Shown piece after piece: positions 1-9,010 of a DNA stretch of 64,000 nucleotides. The notes beneath the pieces are model-generated. The model was not told the origin of the DNA. It saw only the letters and a program-made list of their open reading frames with translations, and did no database searches. Where the stretch lies: positions 34,955-98,954 of the forward strand of contig NZ_JNJB01000017.1 of the NCBI RefSeq assembly GCF_000701505.1. The letters are read 5' to 3'. Source of the stretch: Dyadobacter crusticola DSM 16708. GTDB taxonomy: Bacteria; Bacteroidota; Bacteroidia; Cytophagales; Spirosomataceae. The position numbers and the translations under genes are program-made. Position 1 is the first letter of the stretch. Every line of letters begins with the position of its first letter.

Positions 1-2
1 CT

Positions 3-218
3 TTCGCATTGGTACTGGGCATCATTACGACGGGTGTGATTTCGTTTACTTTGATTTCCGTAAATATTGGATTTGTTGCCAATTTTTTGGTGATTTGGCT
101 GAAATCTTGGAGCATGGCCTACGTGATTGTTGTCCCTGTGATACTGATTTTAGGCCCGCGGGTGCAGAAGCTCGTGTCGGTTATGTTCAAAGATGCAGTG
201 ACTGAGGAGTTTGACTGA
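3..218 (+). CDS. DUF2798 family membrane protein (5' end outside window)
   Basis: The reading frame is open from the first base of the window, so the start lies upstream and only the last 72 codons are visible. They encode two hydrophobic segments with the pattern of small DUF2798 proteins: Gly-rich first helix, then an N-F-L-x-x-W-L-K-S-W loop and a second helix ending in P-x-x-x-x-L-G-P-R-V. An in-frame TTG at position 9 could be read as a start, but the helix clearly continues upstream of it. DUF2798 proteins are small inner-membrane proteins of unknown role. The stop is 36 bases before fabF. Confidence 0.7.
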   Translation, partial: FALVLGIITTGVISFTLISVNIGFVANFLVIWLKSWSMAYVIVVPVILILGPRVQKLVSVMFKDAVTEEFD

Positions 219-254
219 TCAGCTCCGCAGTTGTCGAAAACGTTTCAAATTTTT

Positions 255-1505
255 ATGAAAAGAGTAGTTGTTACAGGAATGGGAGTGATTTCTCCCCTGG
301 GGAATTCGGTGGGCGAATTCTGGGAAAATATTGTGAATGGCAAAAGCGGTGCGGCTACCATTACGAAATTAGATGTTTCCAAGTTTAAAACGAGATTCGG
401 CTGTGAGGTCCGGGACTTTAATCCGGAAGAATTCATCGAGAAAAAGGAGCTTAAAAAATACGATCTGCATACCCAGTACGCGATTGCTGCTTCCGATATG
501 GCGATCAAAGATGCTGCACTGGATTTTGAAGCAATGGATATTACAGACCGCTACGATGTAGGTGTGATCTGGGCAACGGGAAATGGCGGAATGGGTACGT
601 TTGAAGACCAGCTGCTCGAATTCCATGCATCGAACGGAGTACCTCGTTTCAGTCCGTTCTTTATTCCAAAGATGATTGTGGATATCGCCGCAGGTGTGAT
701 TTCGATCCGCCACAAGCTGCACGGTCCCAATTATTGTACCGTATCTGCCTGCGCATCTTCCAACACCGCATTAATCGCCGCCTTTGATACCATCAGAATG
801 GACAAGGCGAAAGTGATGGTGGCTGGCGGTTCGGAAGCTGCCATTATTTATTCGGCACTCGGCGGTTTTGGCGCCGCACAGGCACTTTCCAAGCGAAACG
901 ACGATCCTGCAACCGCCTCGCGGCCATTCGACAAAGACCGTGATGGATTTGTAATGGGCGAAGGTGCAGCCGCATTGATCCTGGAAGATCTTGAATTTGC
1001 GGTTGCCAGAGGTGCAAAGATTTATGCTGAAATTGTGGGTGGTGGAATGGCGGCCGATGCTTACCATCTTACCGGAACTCCGCCCGACGGAATGGGTGCT
1101 GCGCTCGGAATGCGGAAAGCATTGAAAGAGGCAGGTATCACGCCCGACAAGATCGACTATGTGAATGCCCACGCCACGTCCACCGGACTGGGGGATATGA
1201 GCGAGCTGAACGGGATCAAGGAAGTTTTCGGCGATCACCCGGTTGCGATCAGTGCCACCAAATCTATGACCGGACACTTACTTGGAGCCGCAGGTGCGGT
1301 AGAAAGTATTGTCTGTGCGCTCTCTGTTCAAAATGATATTATTCCGGGAACAATCAACACTCAAAACCTGGATGAACACGTGCCCGAAGGGTTGAATATC
1401 ATTCTTGGAGAATCAGTGAAACAGACTGTCAACTATGCGCTGAACAATACCTTTGGTTTCGGCGGCCACACAGCAACGTCCATTTTCAAGAAATACACTG
1501 CTTAG
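255..1505 (+). CDS. fabF: beta-ketoacyl-ACP synthase II
   Basis: Condensing enzyme of type II fatty acid elongation; it joins malonyl-ACP to acyl-ACP in the cytoplasm. The 416-residue product has the normal FabF length and the full Cys-His-His triad: Cys166 in TVSACASS, His306 in NAHATST and His341 in TKSMTGHLLGAAG. A Gly-rich end with NNTFGFGGHTA is also typical. I chose the ATG at 255, which gives the usual MKRVVVTGMG start, over a TTG 24 bases upstream. There is no acpP or other fab gene next to it here. It converges with the HAD phosphatase gene with only 3 bases between the stops. Confidence 0.96.
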   Translation: MKRVVVTGMGVISPLGNSVGEFWENIVNGKSGAATITKLDVSKFKTRFGCEVRDFNPEEFIEKKELKKYDLHTQYAIAASDMAIKDAALDFEAMDITDRYDVGVIWATGNGGMGTFEDQLLEFHASNGVPRFSPFFIPKMIVDIAAGVISIRHKLHGPNYCTVSACASSNTALIAAFDTIRMDKAKVMVAGGSEAAIIYSALGGFGAAQALSKRNDDPATASRPFDKDRDGFVMGEGAAALILEDLEFAVARGAKIYAEIVGGGMAADAYHLTGTPPDGMGAALGMRKALKEAGITPDKIDYVNAHATSTGLGDMSELNGIKEVFGDHPVAISATKSMTGHLLGAAGAVESIVCALSVQNDIIPGTINTQNLDEHVPEGLNIILGESVKQTVNYALNNTFGFGGHTATSIFKKYTA

Positions 1506-1508
1506 AAG

Positions 1509-2306
1509 TTAATCCATTAACTCCGTAAGTACCTCAACTACCCCGTTTTCATCGTTGCTTTTGGCGATGAAACGGGCTATTTTTTTGATGTCCGGATGTG
1601 CATTCGCCATCGCGTAGGAATATTCCGCTTTTGTAAGCATTTCAAGATCATTCAAGTAGTCGCCGAACGCCATTGTTTGTTCCGGCGTGATGTTGAATTT
1701 CTCCTGCAAAACCTCCATTGCGCGTCCTTTATTGGCTTTCTTGTCGGAAATGTCCAGCCAGATCGGGCCCGAGACTTTGACCTTCAATACATCTTCGTAC
1801 TTCTTGTAATGCGGGTAACTATTAGCCTCTGACCCTGCCAGGTCGCATACGGTGAATTTGAGAAACTGGTCATCTTTTACTTCGAGCAGATCTTCAACGA
1901 TCTCGTATCTTTCAAAGTAAAGTTTCAGATGATCTATAAACTCCTGATCGTCATTTTCAACATACGCTTTTTTCTTTCCGCAAATAATCGGGTAGGTATT
2001 CGGAATGCCGCGTGAAACGGTGACCAGCTCTCTTACCAGCTCCGGATCAGTAGCCTGAACGTGGATTTCTTCATCTTTGTAAACAACATAACTTCCATTC
2101 TCCGCTGCGAAAATGACCTCGTCACAAACTTGCGCCAGCGTTTTTGTAAGATTGAAATACTGCCGCCCGCTTGCTGCTACAAAAATGATCCCGCGTTCTT
2201 TGATCTTTCTGAAAATGGGGTAAAAAGACTCGTGCAGTTCATGTTTAGAGTTCAAAAGCGTACCGTCCATATCGGTCGCAATCAACTTAATATCAGAAAA
2301 ATTCAT
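1509..2306 (-). CDS. Cof-type HAD-IIB family phosphatase
   Basis: The 265-residue product belongs to the Cof-like haloacid dehalogenase phosphatases, which remove phosphate from small metabolites such as sugar phosphates or PLP. Motif I with the Asp nucleophile is D-M-D-G-T-L-L near residue 12. Motif II is the A-A-S-G-R stretch near residue 45, the family Lys is in the S-D-K-K-A-N-K-G-R region near 190-195, and motif IV is G-D-Y-L-N-D near residue 216. The large C2-type cap lies between motifs II and III. The exact substrate cannot be told from sequence. The gene is tail to tail with fabF. Confidence 0.88.
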   Translation of the reverse strand: MNFSDIKLIATDMDGTLLNSKHELHESFYPIFRKIKERGIIFVAASGRQYFNLTKTLAQVCDEVIFAAENGSYVVYKDEEIHVQATDPELVRELVTVSRGIPNTYPIICGKKKAYVENDDQEFIDHLKLYFERYEIVEDLLEVKDDQFLKFTVCDLAGSEANSYPHYKKYEDVLKVKVSGPIWLDISDKKANKGRAMEVLQEKFNITPEQTMAFGDYLNDLEMLTKAEYSYAMANAHPDIKKIARFIAKSNDENGVVEVLTELMD

Positions 2307-2378
2307 ACCGGTTTCAATGTGTTTACCTGATCAATGAAGGTAATTGTACCGGCTTAGGTTCCAGTCCGACTTTGTTTT

Positions 2379-3080
2379 TTAGAAAAGGCGGTACTGAACG
2401 CCAAGTCTGATCACGTCCATGTAAGCTCTCGGATTGCCGCCGTCGTAATTTCCCATCCAATTTTTCAGCCCGTAAGAATATCCTGCAGTTAAGCTCAGTT
2501 TGTCTGAGCCCACTTCCAATTGTAATCTCGGCCTGAAATCAAGTCCCGGAATGATATCGGTGTTATCATAATATCTCTTAAAAACATCTGGTGCCGTATG
2601 TTTATGGTAACTATCGAGCCCGATCCCGAAATCTGCACCGGCTGAGAGCCCGATGTGTAAGTCGTCCTTTACATTAAACTGGTAACCTGCATGCGGGAAT
2701 ATATTCGCAAAATGGTTGTAGCTCACGCTCTTGCCGCCGGCGATTTGCATGATCATATCGTCCAGCTGTAATTCTTCTATGGTCGCTTTCGTCCTTAAAA
2801 GCTCATAACCCAGATCGAGCCCGAGCAGTACATTGCTTTTAAATTGTTTTTGAAGCACAAGCCCGGCCCCGTAGGAAACCGCATTCTTTGCGCCAAACGA
2901 GTTTGCAGAACTCCCTTCGCACCTGCAAAACGGTCCTCCCGTGCGAATCGAAGTAGTTTTAACAGCCGATACTCCGCGAAACGAGCCCAGGCCGCCATTG
3001 AGATAAACAGACAATGAAGTTTTTTGCGCTAATGCAGGTTGCAGGAGAAAAGGAAAGAGGAGCAGGTAGATCAGTTTCAT
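2379..3080 (-). CDS. secreted outer-membrane beta-barrel protein, function unknown
   Basis: The 233-residue product starts with a clear signal peptide (MKLIYLLLFPFLLQPALA, cleavage before Q). Alternating hydrophobic strands follow, as in porin-like 8-stranded barrels of Bacteroidota: repeated L-G-x-x-L-G-Y-E, H-A-G-Y-Q-F and Y-S-Y-G-L patterns, ending in G-V-Q-Y-R-L-F with a terminal Phe suited to outer-membrane assembly. An odd feature is a Cys-Arg-Cys motif near residue 53 in an otherwise Cys-free barrel, perhaps in an extracellular loop. I do not recognise a specific family. No operon partner is evident. Confidence 0.7.
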   Translation of the reverse strand: MKLIYLLLFPFLLQPALAQKTSLSVYLNGGLGSFRGVSAVKTTSIRTGGPFCRCEGSSANSFGAKNAVSYGAGLVLQKQFKSNVLLGLDLGYELLRTKATIEELQLDDMIMQIAGGKSVSYNHFANIFPHAGYQFNVKDDLHIGLSAGADFGIGLDSYHKHTAPDVFKRYYDNTDIIPGLDFRPRLQLEVGSDKLSLTAGYSYGLKNWMGNYDGGNPRAYMDVIRLGVQYRLF

Positions 3081-3253
3081 CGGGTTAGTTTTAAGTGGTT
3101 ACAAAAACATGAGTTACTCAGCGCGGGAATGGTTGGAATAACCGGAAACTAATATCGCGAGGCATGAAGGACAATTTTCCACGAGAGCGAAACCTGCATT
3201 CTTTTTTTACTGTTGAAAAACTACCGGTGTTCTCCGGCTGACTTTTTTGTTGC

Positions 3254-4153
3254 ATGAAATTTTCAAAATACTACCTAGCGGCCTTCATTTCCTTTGTGAT
3301 CTGGGGGTTTTTCAGTTTAGCGCTCAAACCGCTTGCCGCCTACGCTTCGCTTGATATCCTTTTCTACCGCGTTTTTCTTTGTGCGGTGATCATGGCAGTG
3401 ATCAGTTTCTTTGTCAGAGTGAAGGTTTTGAAGGAAAATGTCAGGCTGCTCCGCGCATTACCTGCGAAACAGCGGTTCCGGGCTGTGTGGCTTACATTGC
3501 TGGGAGGTATATTGCTGACAGCCAACTGGTTTTTTTTCATTTACGTGATGAACCACATCAGCATCAAAGCCGCTTCGTTCGCTTACCTGGTTTGTCCGAT
3601 TATGACGACCGTAATCGCCTACTTTGTGCTGAGCGAGAAGTTGAGCAAGTGGCAATGGGTCGCTGTCGGATTAAGTATTTTTAGTTGTTTGTTGCTGTCT
3701 TTCAATAATATAGCAGATATAGCTTACAGTTTGATCGTAGCAGGATCTTACGCACTTTACCTGGTCAGTCAGCGGAAGAATATCGGACTGGATAAATTCC
3801 TGGTGTTAACCGTTCAGATCCTGTTTTCAGCGTTACTCCTGCTGCCATTTTATCCGGCATACAGCGAAGGTATCCCTACCGAAGTATCGTTTTATGCATT
3901 GATTTTTGTAATTGCGGTCCTGTTTACGATCGTGCCGCTTTACCTGAATCTGTACGCATTGCAAGGCGTAACTTCCTCTACAATGGGCATTTTGCTTTAC
4001 ATTAACCCGCTGATGAACTTCGCAATCGCATTGTTATATTATCACGAAAACATCAATTCCATTCAGATCATCGGCTACTCACTGATCCTGGTTTCCATTG
4101 TTGTTTTCAATGAAAGGTTCATCTTCGGGCGGCGGCGGACTGCGCTGGTTTAA
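3254..4153 (+). CDS. rarD: RarD-like EamA family transporter
   Basis: A 299-residue inner-membrane protein with about ten hydrophobic segments and the two-fold EamA repeat. The N-terminus (A-A-F-I-S-F-V-I-W-G-F-F-S-L) and the F-Y-R-V-F segment are typical of RarD proteins, which are drug/metabolite-superfamily permeases whose natural substrates are mostly unknown. The name comes from a chloramphenicol-sensitivity locus and does not prove drug transport here. Its last four bases overlap the end of the convergent methyltransferase gene. Confidence 0.86.
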   Translation: MKFSKYYLAAFISFVIWGFFSLALKPLAAYASLDILFYRVFLCAVIMAVISFFVRVKVLKENVRLLRALPAKQRFRAVWLTLLGGILLTANWFFFIYVMNHISIKAASFAYLVCPIMTTVIAYFVLSEKLSKWQWVAVGLSIFSCLLLSFNNIADIAYSLIVAGSYALYLVSQRKNIGLDKFLVLTVQILFSALLLLPFYPAYSEGIPTEVSFYALIFVIAVLFTIVPLYLNLYALQGVTSSTMGILLYINPLMNFAIALLYYHENINSIQIIGYSLILVSIVVFNERFIFGRRRTALV

Positions 4154-4779
4154 GGTTTTTGGTAAACCTGCGATTGAATAAACTTTTGATACCAAAATGC
4201 GGTGAAAAGCGTGCGGTAACCTGCACCTTTGAAAAGAGAGACCGTGTCAGGAAGCTGACTTGCTTCTACTTCGGAAAATAATTTGAAAAACAGGTACATT
4301 GATTTGAGCAGCCACGTCTTCCATGACAGGCTGCTTTTTTTATCAATATAAAAATCTGTAAAAAGCCACTTTCCACCAGGATGAAGCAATTCGTCGAGCT
4401 TTTGAAAAACCCGGTCTGCTTTCTCCTGCTTGAAGTTGTCAAAGAGAAAAGCTGTAATAATTACATCGAAATGCATTGTTGAATGATAATCCTCAATTGC
4501 TGCATGCACAAATGCGACTGCGTTTTTGCCTGCGTGCCGCTTTTCGGCTTTGCGGATCATTTTCTCTGAAATCTCCACATAAGTAATGTGCAGTCCGGCC
4601 GGGTACCTTTTCGCAATCGCTTCCAGGATACCACCGGTACCGCCTCCCGCGATCAGGATTTTTGCATTCTCTGGAATGTAAGGAATAAGTGCCTGCTGCG
4701 CCTGAACTTGCGCATTCCGGAATACAATCCTGCTCAATGGATCGTAAATCCAGGCGACTCGGTCGTAGTTGTTTTTCAC
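4150..4779 (-). CDS. class I SAM-dependent methyltransferase
   Basis: The 209-residue product has a Rossmann-type methyltransferase fold. Motif I is I-L-I-A-G-G-G-T-G-G near residue 42, an acidic residue at the end of strand 2 is in Y-V-E-I-S near residue 68, and the later F-D-V-I-I-T-A-F-L-F-D-N and P-G-G-K-W-L-F-T-D-F motifs are present. The acceptor is unknown. It is the second gene of a two-gene minus-strand unit, 13 bases after a UbiA-like membrane protein. That spacing suggests a joint role, perhaps modification of a prenylated or lipid-soluble compound, but this is inference. Confidence 0.85.
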   Translation of the reverse strand: MKNNYDRVAWIYDPLSRIVFRNAQVQAQQALIPYIPENAKILIAGGGTGGILEAIAKRYPAGLHITYVEISEKMIRKAEKRHAGKNAVAFVHAAIEDYHSTMHFDVIITAFLFDNFKQEKADRVFQKLDELLHPGGKWLFTDFYIDKKSSLSWKTWLLKSMYLFFKLFSEVEASQLPDTVSLFKGAGYRTLFTAFWYQKFIQSQVYQKP

Positions 4780-4792
4780 GTTTCAGAAGGTT

Positions 4793-5707
4793 TTAGTTTG
4801 TGAAAAAGCTTCCGGCAATGCCACAAATGGCTTTTACCAACAGTAATCCGTCGATAACAATCAGGTAAAACAAAACACTTTTGGGTTTTTGCAGCGTAAA
4901 AGCAACAGCCAGCAGACTGACGAACGGAAGGAGGTTAAAGAGGATAGTCGGCGTACTCAGGCGGCGGAACAATGCGAAGGTGAGATAGGACACTAGTCCG
5001 ACCAGCAGTAGTGGCACCAGTACATAAAAGATCGTTTTCCTGAGTCCAAACCGCACTGCAAAGGTTTTCAGCTGAATGTTGGCATCGTCGGCATAATCTT
5101 TCATGTCAAACATAATTGCGTTCACTGTACAGAACATCCAGTTTTTGACAAATAACCAGAACATAAATATCGGTTCCTGCACGGATACGCCCTGTTCGAT
5201 TTTCAGCATTGTAATCGGGAAAATGTTTACAAAACCTGCCCACACAAATCCGATTACGAATGCTTTGAGCCAGCCTGTATTTCTCAGATTGAAAGAGATT
5301 ACCGATTTGGGAAGCAGACCGTAATACAACAATGCAGCCAGGGGCACCGCCGTTAACACCAGCCAGTTGACGAGCGGCAAGTGCCACAGCTTTGAAAAAT
5401 CTTTTACCAAAAACCACACCGACAATCCCGCGCAAACTGTAAACAGTACAAGTTGGCTGCTGCGAATGAAACGATAGTGGCTCCGGTACCATTCCGTTCT
5501 TGGATTATCTGAAAATGAAGAGCTTGGAGCGGTGGAGTAGGCGATCGTATAATAGAAGACAGTCGCGCAGAAAATCAGAATATAGTAGGGGGTTGAGTTG
5601 AATGGCAAACCCAGCTGAAACATCGTTTCCAGCGACAATGCGACAGCAAGTGCCCCGACAAAGTAGTTGGCAAAAAAGATAAAAGCTGTCAATCGCCTGA
5701 ACATCAC
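4793..5707 (-). CDS. UbiA-like prenyltransferase-family membrane protein
   Basis: A 304-residue protein with eight to nine membrane segments. The best family link is a loop near residue 200, F-D-M-K-D-Y-A-D-D followed by K-T-F-A-V-R-F-G, which matches the second Asp-rich motif (DxxDxxxD then K-T-L) of UbiA prenyltransferases. The first Asp motif (NDxxD) is not clear: the corresponding loop reads Y-S-T-A-P-S-S-S-F-S-D-N. The protein may therefore be a divergent UbiA homologue with altered activity. It precedes the methyltransferase gene by 13 bases on the same strand, so they are probably co-transcribed. Confidence 0.65.
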   Translation of the reverse strand: MMFRRLTAFIFFANYFVGALAVALSLETMFQLGLPFNSTPYYILIFCATVFYYTIAYSTAPSSSFSDNPRTEWYRSHYRFIRSSQLVLFTVCAGLSVWFLVKDFSKLWHLPLVNWLVLTAVPLAALLYYGLLPKSVISFNLRNTGWLKAFVIGFVWAGFVNIFPITMLKIEQGVSVQEPIFMFWLFVKNWMFCTVNAIMFDMKDYADDANIQLKTFAVRFGLRKTIFYVLVPLLLVGLVSYLTFALFRRLSTPTILFNLLPFVSLLAVAFTLQKPKSVLFYLIVIDGLLLVKAICGIAGSFFTN

Positions 5708-5829
5708 AAATAGCAGTTTTCTGCCTGATTATAGAATTGTAACAACGACTTAGAATTTTCCAAGACCACATCCAAACCTCACGGGTATTTTATACATTAG
5801 TTTTACCAATCATTGTTAAATCAACATTT

Positions 5830-7371
5830 ATGAAGAAAATTTCCCTGATACTGATCTTAACCTTTCACGTACTTGTCAGCTACGGTCAAAAAGACCCTAT
5901 TGTTGAAAATATCGTTAAAGAAGCAACAGATAATTCACAACTGGAAAAGCTGGCGCACGAATTGATGGACGTAATAGGTCCACGCCTGGTAGGCTCGCCG
6001 CAGATGCAGCAGGCACACGAATGGGCAGTTGAAAAATACAAAGGCTGGAACATCGCTGCCAGGAATGAAAAATGGGGAGAATGGCGCGGCTGGGAGCGCG
6101 GCATTTCGCACATTGATATGGTGGCGCCACGTGTAAAGTCTCTTGAAGGAATGCAGCTTGCTTGGAGTCCGGGCACTGGGGGGAAAGCAGTTGTGGCGGA
6201 CGTAATCATCCTGCCCGATGTAGCCGATTCGGTTGCATTTCAAAAATGGCTTCCATCTGCTAAAGGAAAGTTTGTGATGATCAGCATGCACCAACCCACA
6301 GGTCGGCCGGACTATAACTGGGAGGAGTTTGCGACGAAGGAGTCTTTTGAAAAGATGAAGAAAGACCGCGACGCAAAAACGGAAGCGTGGGCAAACCGGA
6401 TCAAAAAGAGCGGTTATAATGCGCGTACATTGCCGGTTGCACTTGAAAAAGCAGGAGCCGCAGGTATTGTAATGAGTTATTGGTCAAAAGGTTTTGGTGC
6501 CAATAAAATCTTCGGCGCGTATACCAAAAAAATCCCGACTGTGGATATCTCTCTGGAAGATTACGGCTTGTTGTACAGGCTGGCTGAGTCGGGACATACT
6601 CCGAAGATCAGCGTGAGGGCAGATGCCAAAGAAACCGGCGTAGCCCAGACATTTAATACTATTGGTGAAATCAAGGGTACAGAAAAACCTAATGAATACG
6701 TGATGCTTTCAGCGCATTTTGACTCCTGGGACGGAGGTACCGGCGCTACTGATAATGGTACCGGAACCATTGTGATGATGGAAGCAATGCGAATCCTCAA
6801 AAAAGTATATCCAAATCCAAAACGCACGATACTGGTAGGTCACTGGGGTAGCGAAGAGCAGGGCCTCAATGGTTCGCGCGCATTTGTGGAAGATCATCCC
6901 GAGATCGTTCAGAACATTCAGGCGCTTTTTAACCAGGATAATGGAACAGGCCGCGTGGTGAGCTTGCAGGGACAGGGTTTCCTGAATTCTTACGATTATC
7001 TCGGCCGCTGGCTGTCCAAAGTACCTGAATCGATCAAGGCACCGATCGACACGCGCTTCCCGGGCGCACCTGGCGGCGGCGGTTCCGACTTTGCTTCGTT
7101 CGTGGCAGTGGGCGCGCCTGCATTCTCGCTGAGCTCATTAAACTGGTCTTATGGAACATACACCTGGCACACCAATCGCGATACTTATGATAAGATCATA
7201 TTTGACGATGTAAGAAGCAATGCGATACTGGCTGCGATTATGGCTTACCAGGCCAGCGAAGATCCTGCAAAAGCATCGAGGGACAGAGTTGTGCTGCCAT
7301 TAAACTCAAATGGACAGCCTGGTACCTGGCCGGAGCAAAGAAAGGCAACGCGACGGGGTGGAATGGAGTAG
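5830..7371 (+). CDS. secreted M28 family zinc metallopeptidase
   Basis: An exported aminopeptidase or carboxypeptidase of the M28 family, 513 residues. It starts with a signal peptide (MKKISLILILTFHVLVSYG). A PA-type insert domain occupies the first half. The metal centre is visible in the second half: His and Asp in S-A-H-F-D-S-W and A-T-D-N-G-T-G, the Glu pair in W-G-S-E-E-Q-G, an Asp in G-G-G-S-D-F-A-S-F, and the last His in Y-T-W-H-T-N-R-D-T. All family ligands are present, so the enzyme is probably active. It likely degrades extracellular or periplasmic peptides. No partner gene is attached. Confidence 0.93.
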   Translation: MKKISLILILTFHVLVSYGQKDPIVENIVKEATDNSQLEKLAHELMDVIGPRLVGSPQMQQAHEWAVEKYKGWNIAARNEKWGEWRGWERGISHIDMVAPRVKSLEGMQLAWSPGTGGKAVVADVIILPDVADSVAFQKWLPSAKGKFVMISMHQPTGRPDYNWEEFATKESFEKMKKDRDAKTEAWANRIKKSGYNARTLPVALEKAGAAGIVMSYWSKGFGANKIFGAYTKKIPTVDISLEDYGLLYRLAESGHTPKISVRADAKETGVAQTFNTIGEIKGTEKPNEYVMLSAHFDSWDGGTGATDNGTGTIVMMEAMRILKKVYPNPKRTILVGHWGSEEQGLNGSRAFVEDHPEIVQNIQALFNQDNGTGRVVSLQGQGFLNSYDYLGRWLSKVPESIKAPIDTRFPGAPGGGGSDFASFVAVGAPAFSLSSLNWSYGTYTWHTNRDTYDKIIFDDVRSNAILAAIMAYQASEDPAKASRDRVVLPLNSNGQPGTWPEQRKATRRGGME

Positions 7372-7374
7372 GGG

Positions 7375-7403
7375 CGCTTCGACTGCGCTCAGCGTGACAA
7401 GCT
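7375..7403. repeat. short interspersed repeat, copy 1
   Basis: A 29-base sequence (CGCTTCGACTGCGCTCAGCG then TGACAAGCT) found identically again at 7439. Sequences of the CTTCGACTNCGCTCAGNNTGACA type are familiar as dispersed intergenic repeats in many bacteria. It lies 3 bases after the M28 peptidase stop codon. Confidence 0.75.
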
Positions 7404-7438
7404 AAGGCTCCGGCGGTCCGGTGCGTTCAGCCGGACAA

Positions 7439-7467
7439 CGCTTCGACTGCGCTCAGCGTGACAAGCT
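7439..7467. repeat. short interspersed repeat, copy 2
   Basis: Perfect second copy of the 29-base repeat at 7375-7403, in the same orientation. Between the two copies, at about 7422-7437, lies a degenerate match (TGCGTTCAGCCGGACA) to the middle of the unit. The region therefore looks like a decayed repeat cluster in the gap before the M17 peptidase gene. Confidence 0.75.
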
Positions 7468-7496
7468 TATTATTGTAAAGTTTTATTTAAAAGAAT

Positions 7497-8885
7497 ATGC
7501 GGATAGAGCACGTTTTTGATGGGGGTGAGGGGTTGCTGGTTGTGCGGAGTTTTGAGCAGGGTGCCGAGCCTGGGAATCAGTTGATGTTTAGGGCTGAGAA
7601 AGGGGAGTTGTGGTGGTTTTCGTCCAATGAGCTTTGGCTTGGTCTGGGGAAAGAGCCTAAGTTGTCTGCTTTGATCAGGATTTTTCGCTTACTTTTCTTC
7701 AAGCGGAAAGACCGCTGGCCGGAGCATATCGTGCTGGATGCAAAAGGAAGGAGCCCGGAATGGATCGAAAATGCAATCATCGGGATTATTCTGGGTGGTT
7801 ATAACCTGCAACTTTATAAAACCGAGCCGAAACCTTTCAGTGTATTTTTCGAAAGCGGCCTGTTACAGATCCTGACGGAAGATGGGACTTCAATAGAGGA
7901 GACGATCTCCTCAGCACAGAAAACGGCATTGGTGCAGCTGCGCATCATGGACTTGATGAATGCGCCTGGTAACTATAAAACACCCGAAAGTTTAGGCGAA
8001 TGGGCGAAAAAATCAGGGGCGGCAAATGGATACAGCGTTTCTGTTTTTGACAAAGAGAAGTTGCAGGAGTTGGGTATGCATGCATTGCTGGCTGTGAGCA
8101 AAGGAAGTGCAAAGCCGCCCGTTATGATCGTGTCGGAATATGTGCCGGCCAATTATACCAAAACAGTGGCATTGGTAGGAAAGGGTGTCACCTTCGATAC
8201 AGGTGGCATTTCCATCAAGCCTTCCGCCAATATGCATTTGATGAAAAGCGATATGGGCGGTGCCGCGGCGGTACTTGGTGTGGTGGAACTTGCGGCACAA
8301 CTCCAACTCCCTGTCCGCATTATCGGCATTATACCTTCTACCGAGAACTCGGTGGACGGTGCAGCGATGAAACCCGGTGATGTGATCAGTTCTTATTCCG
8401 GCAAAACCATTGAAGTTATCGATACCGATGCGGAAGGTCGCCTGATCCTCGCCGACGGACTTAGTTATGCAGTCCGCAATTTTCAGCCGGATATTTTAAT
8501 AGATCTTGCCACATTAACAGGAAGTGTAATCCAGACGCTCGGTTATGAGGCGGCTGGTCTTTTTACCCCGAACGATAACCTTGCGACTGACCTGGCCAGG
8601 GCAGGAGAAGCAACTGGTGAGCGCTTGTGGCGGTTGCCGGTCTGGGACGAATACAAAGAGGAAATCAGCTCGGATATTGCTGATGTAAAAAATTACCACG
8701 GAAAGCCGCTGGCTGGTGCGATCGTCGCAGCCAAGTTTCTGGAAGTATTCACAGATTCACATGCCGCGTGGGCACATCTTGACGTTGCGGGAATGGCATT
8801 TGGCGACACGGAGTTTGCGCCTGGCAGAGCAGGTACCGCTTACGGGATCCGGCTTTTGAAGCAATATCTCACTGCATTAAGCTAG
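7497..8885 (+). CDS. M17 family leucyl aminopeptidase
   Basis: Cytosolic metallo-aminopeptidase of the PepA/M17 family, 462 residues, slightly shorter than E. coli PepA because the N-terminal domain is reduced. The catalytic C-terminal domain is complete: V-G-K-G-V-T-F-D-T-G-G-I-S-I-K with the metal-binding Lys and Asp, K-S-D-M-G-G-A-A, and the signature D-T-D-A-E-G-R-L-I-L-A-D. The family removes N-terminal residues, often Leu, and in some bacteria also binds DNA; nothing here shows the latter. It starts 30 bases after the second interspersed repeat. Confidence 0.92.
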   Translation: MRIEHVFDGGEGLLVVRSFEQGAEPGNQLMFRAEKGELWWFSSNELWLGLGKEPKLSALIRIFRLLFFKRKDRWPEHIVLDAKGRSPEWIENAIIGIILGGYNLQLYKTEPKPFSVFFESGLLQILTEDGTSIEETISSAQKTALVQLRIMDLMNAPGNYKTPESLGEWAKKSGAANGYSVSVFDKEKLQELGMHALLAVSKGSAKPPVMIVSEYVPANYTKTVALVGKGVTFDTGGISIKPSANMHLMKSDMGGAAAVLGVVELAAQLQLPVRIIGIIPSTENSVDGAAMKPGDVISSYSGKTIEVIDTDAEGRLILADGLSYAVRNFQPDILIDLATLTGSVIQTLGYEAAGLFTPNDNLATDLARAGEATGERLWRLPVWDEYKEEISSDIADVKNYHGKPLAGAIVAAKFLEVFTDSHAAWAHLDVAGMAFGDTEFAPGRAGTAYGIRLLKQYLTALS

Positions 8886-9010
8886 CATTAACCGCTTTGC
8901 TGGCCTGTTTTTTGCTGTAATGTCACTCAAATTTAACTGTGGCTTTACTTGCCAGACTGCTTCTTTTTGCTAGATTTACCGATGCTACTTTCCATCATAA
9001 CCAGTTGTTT

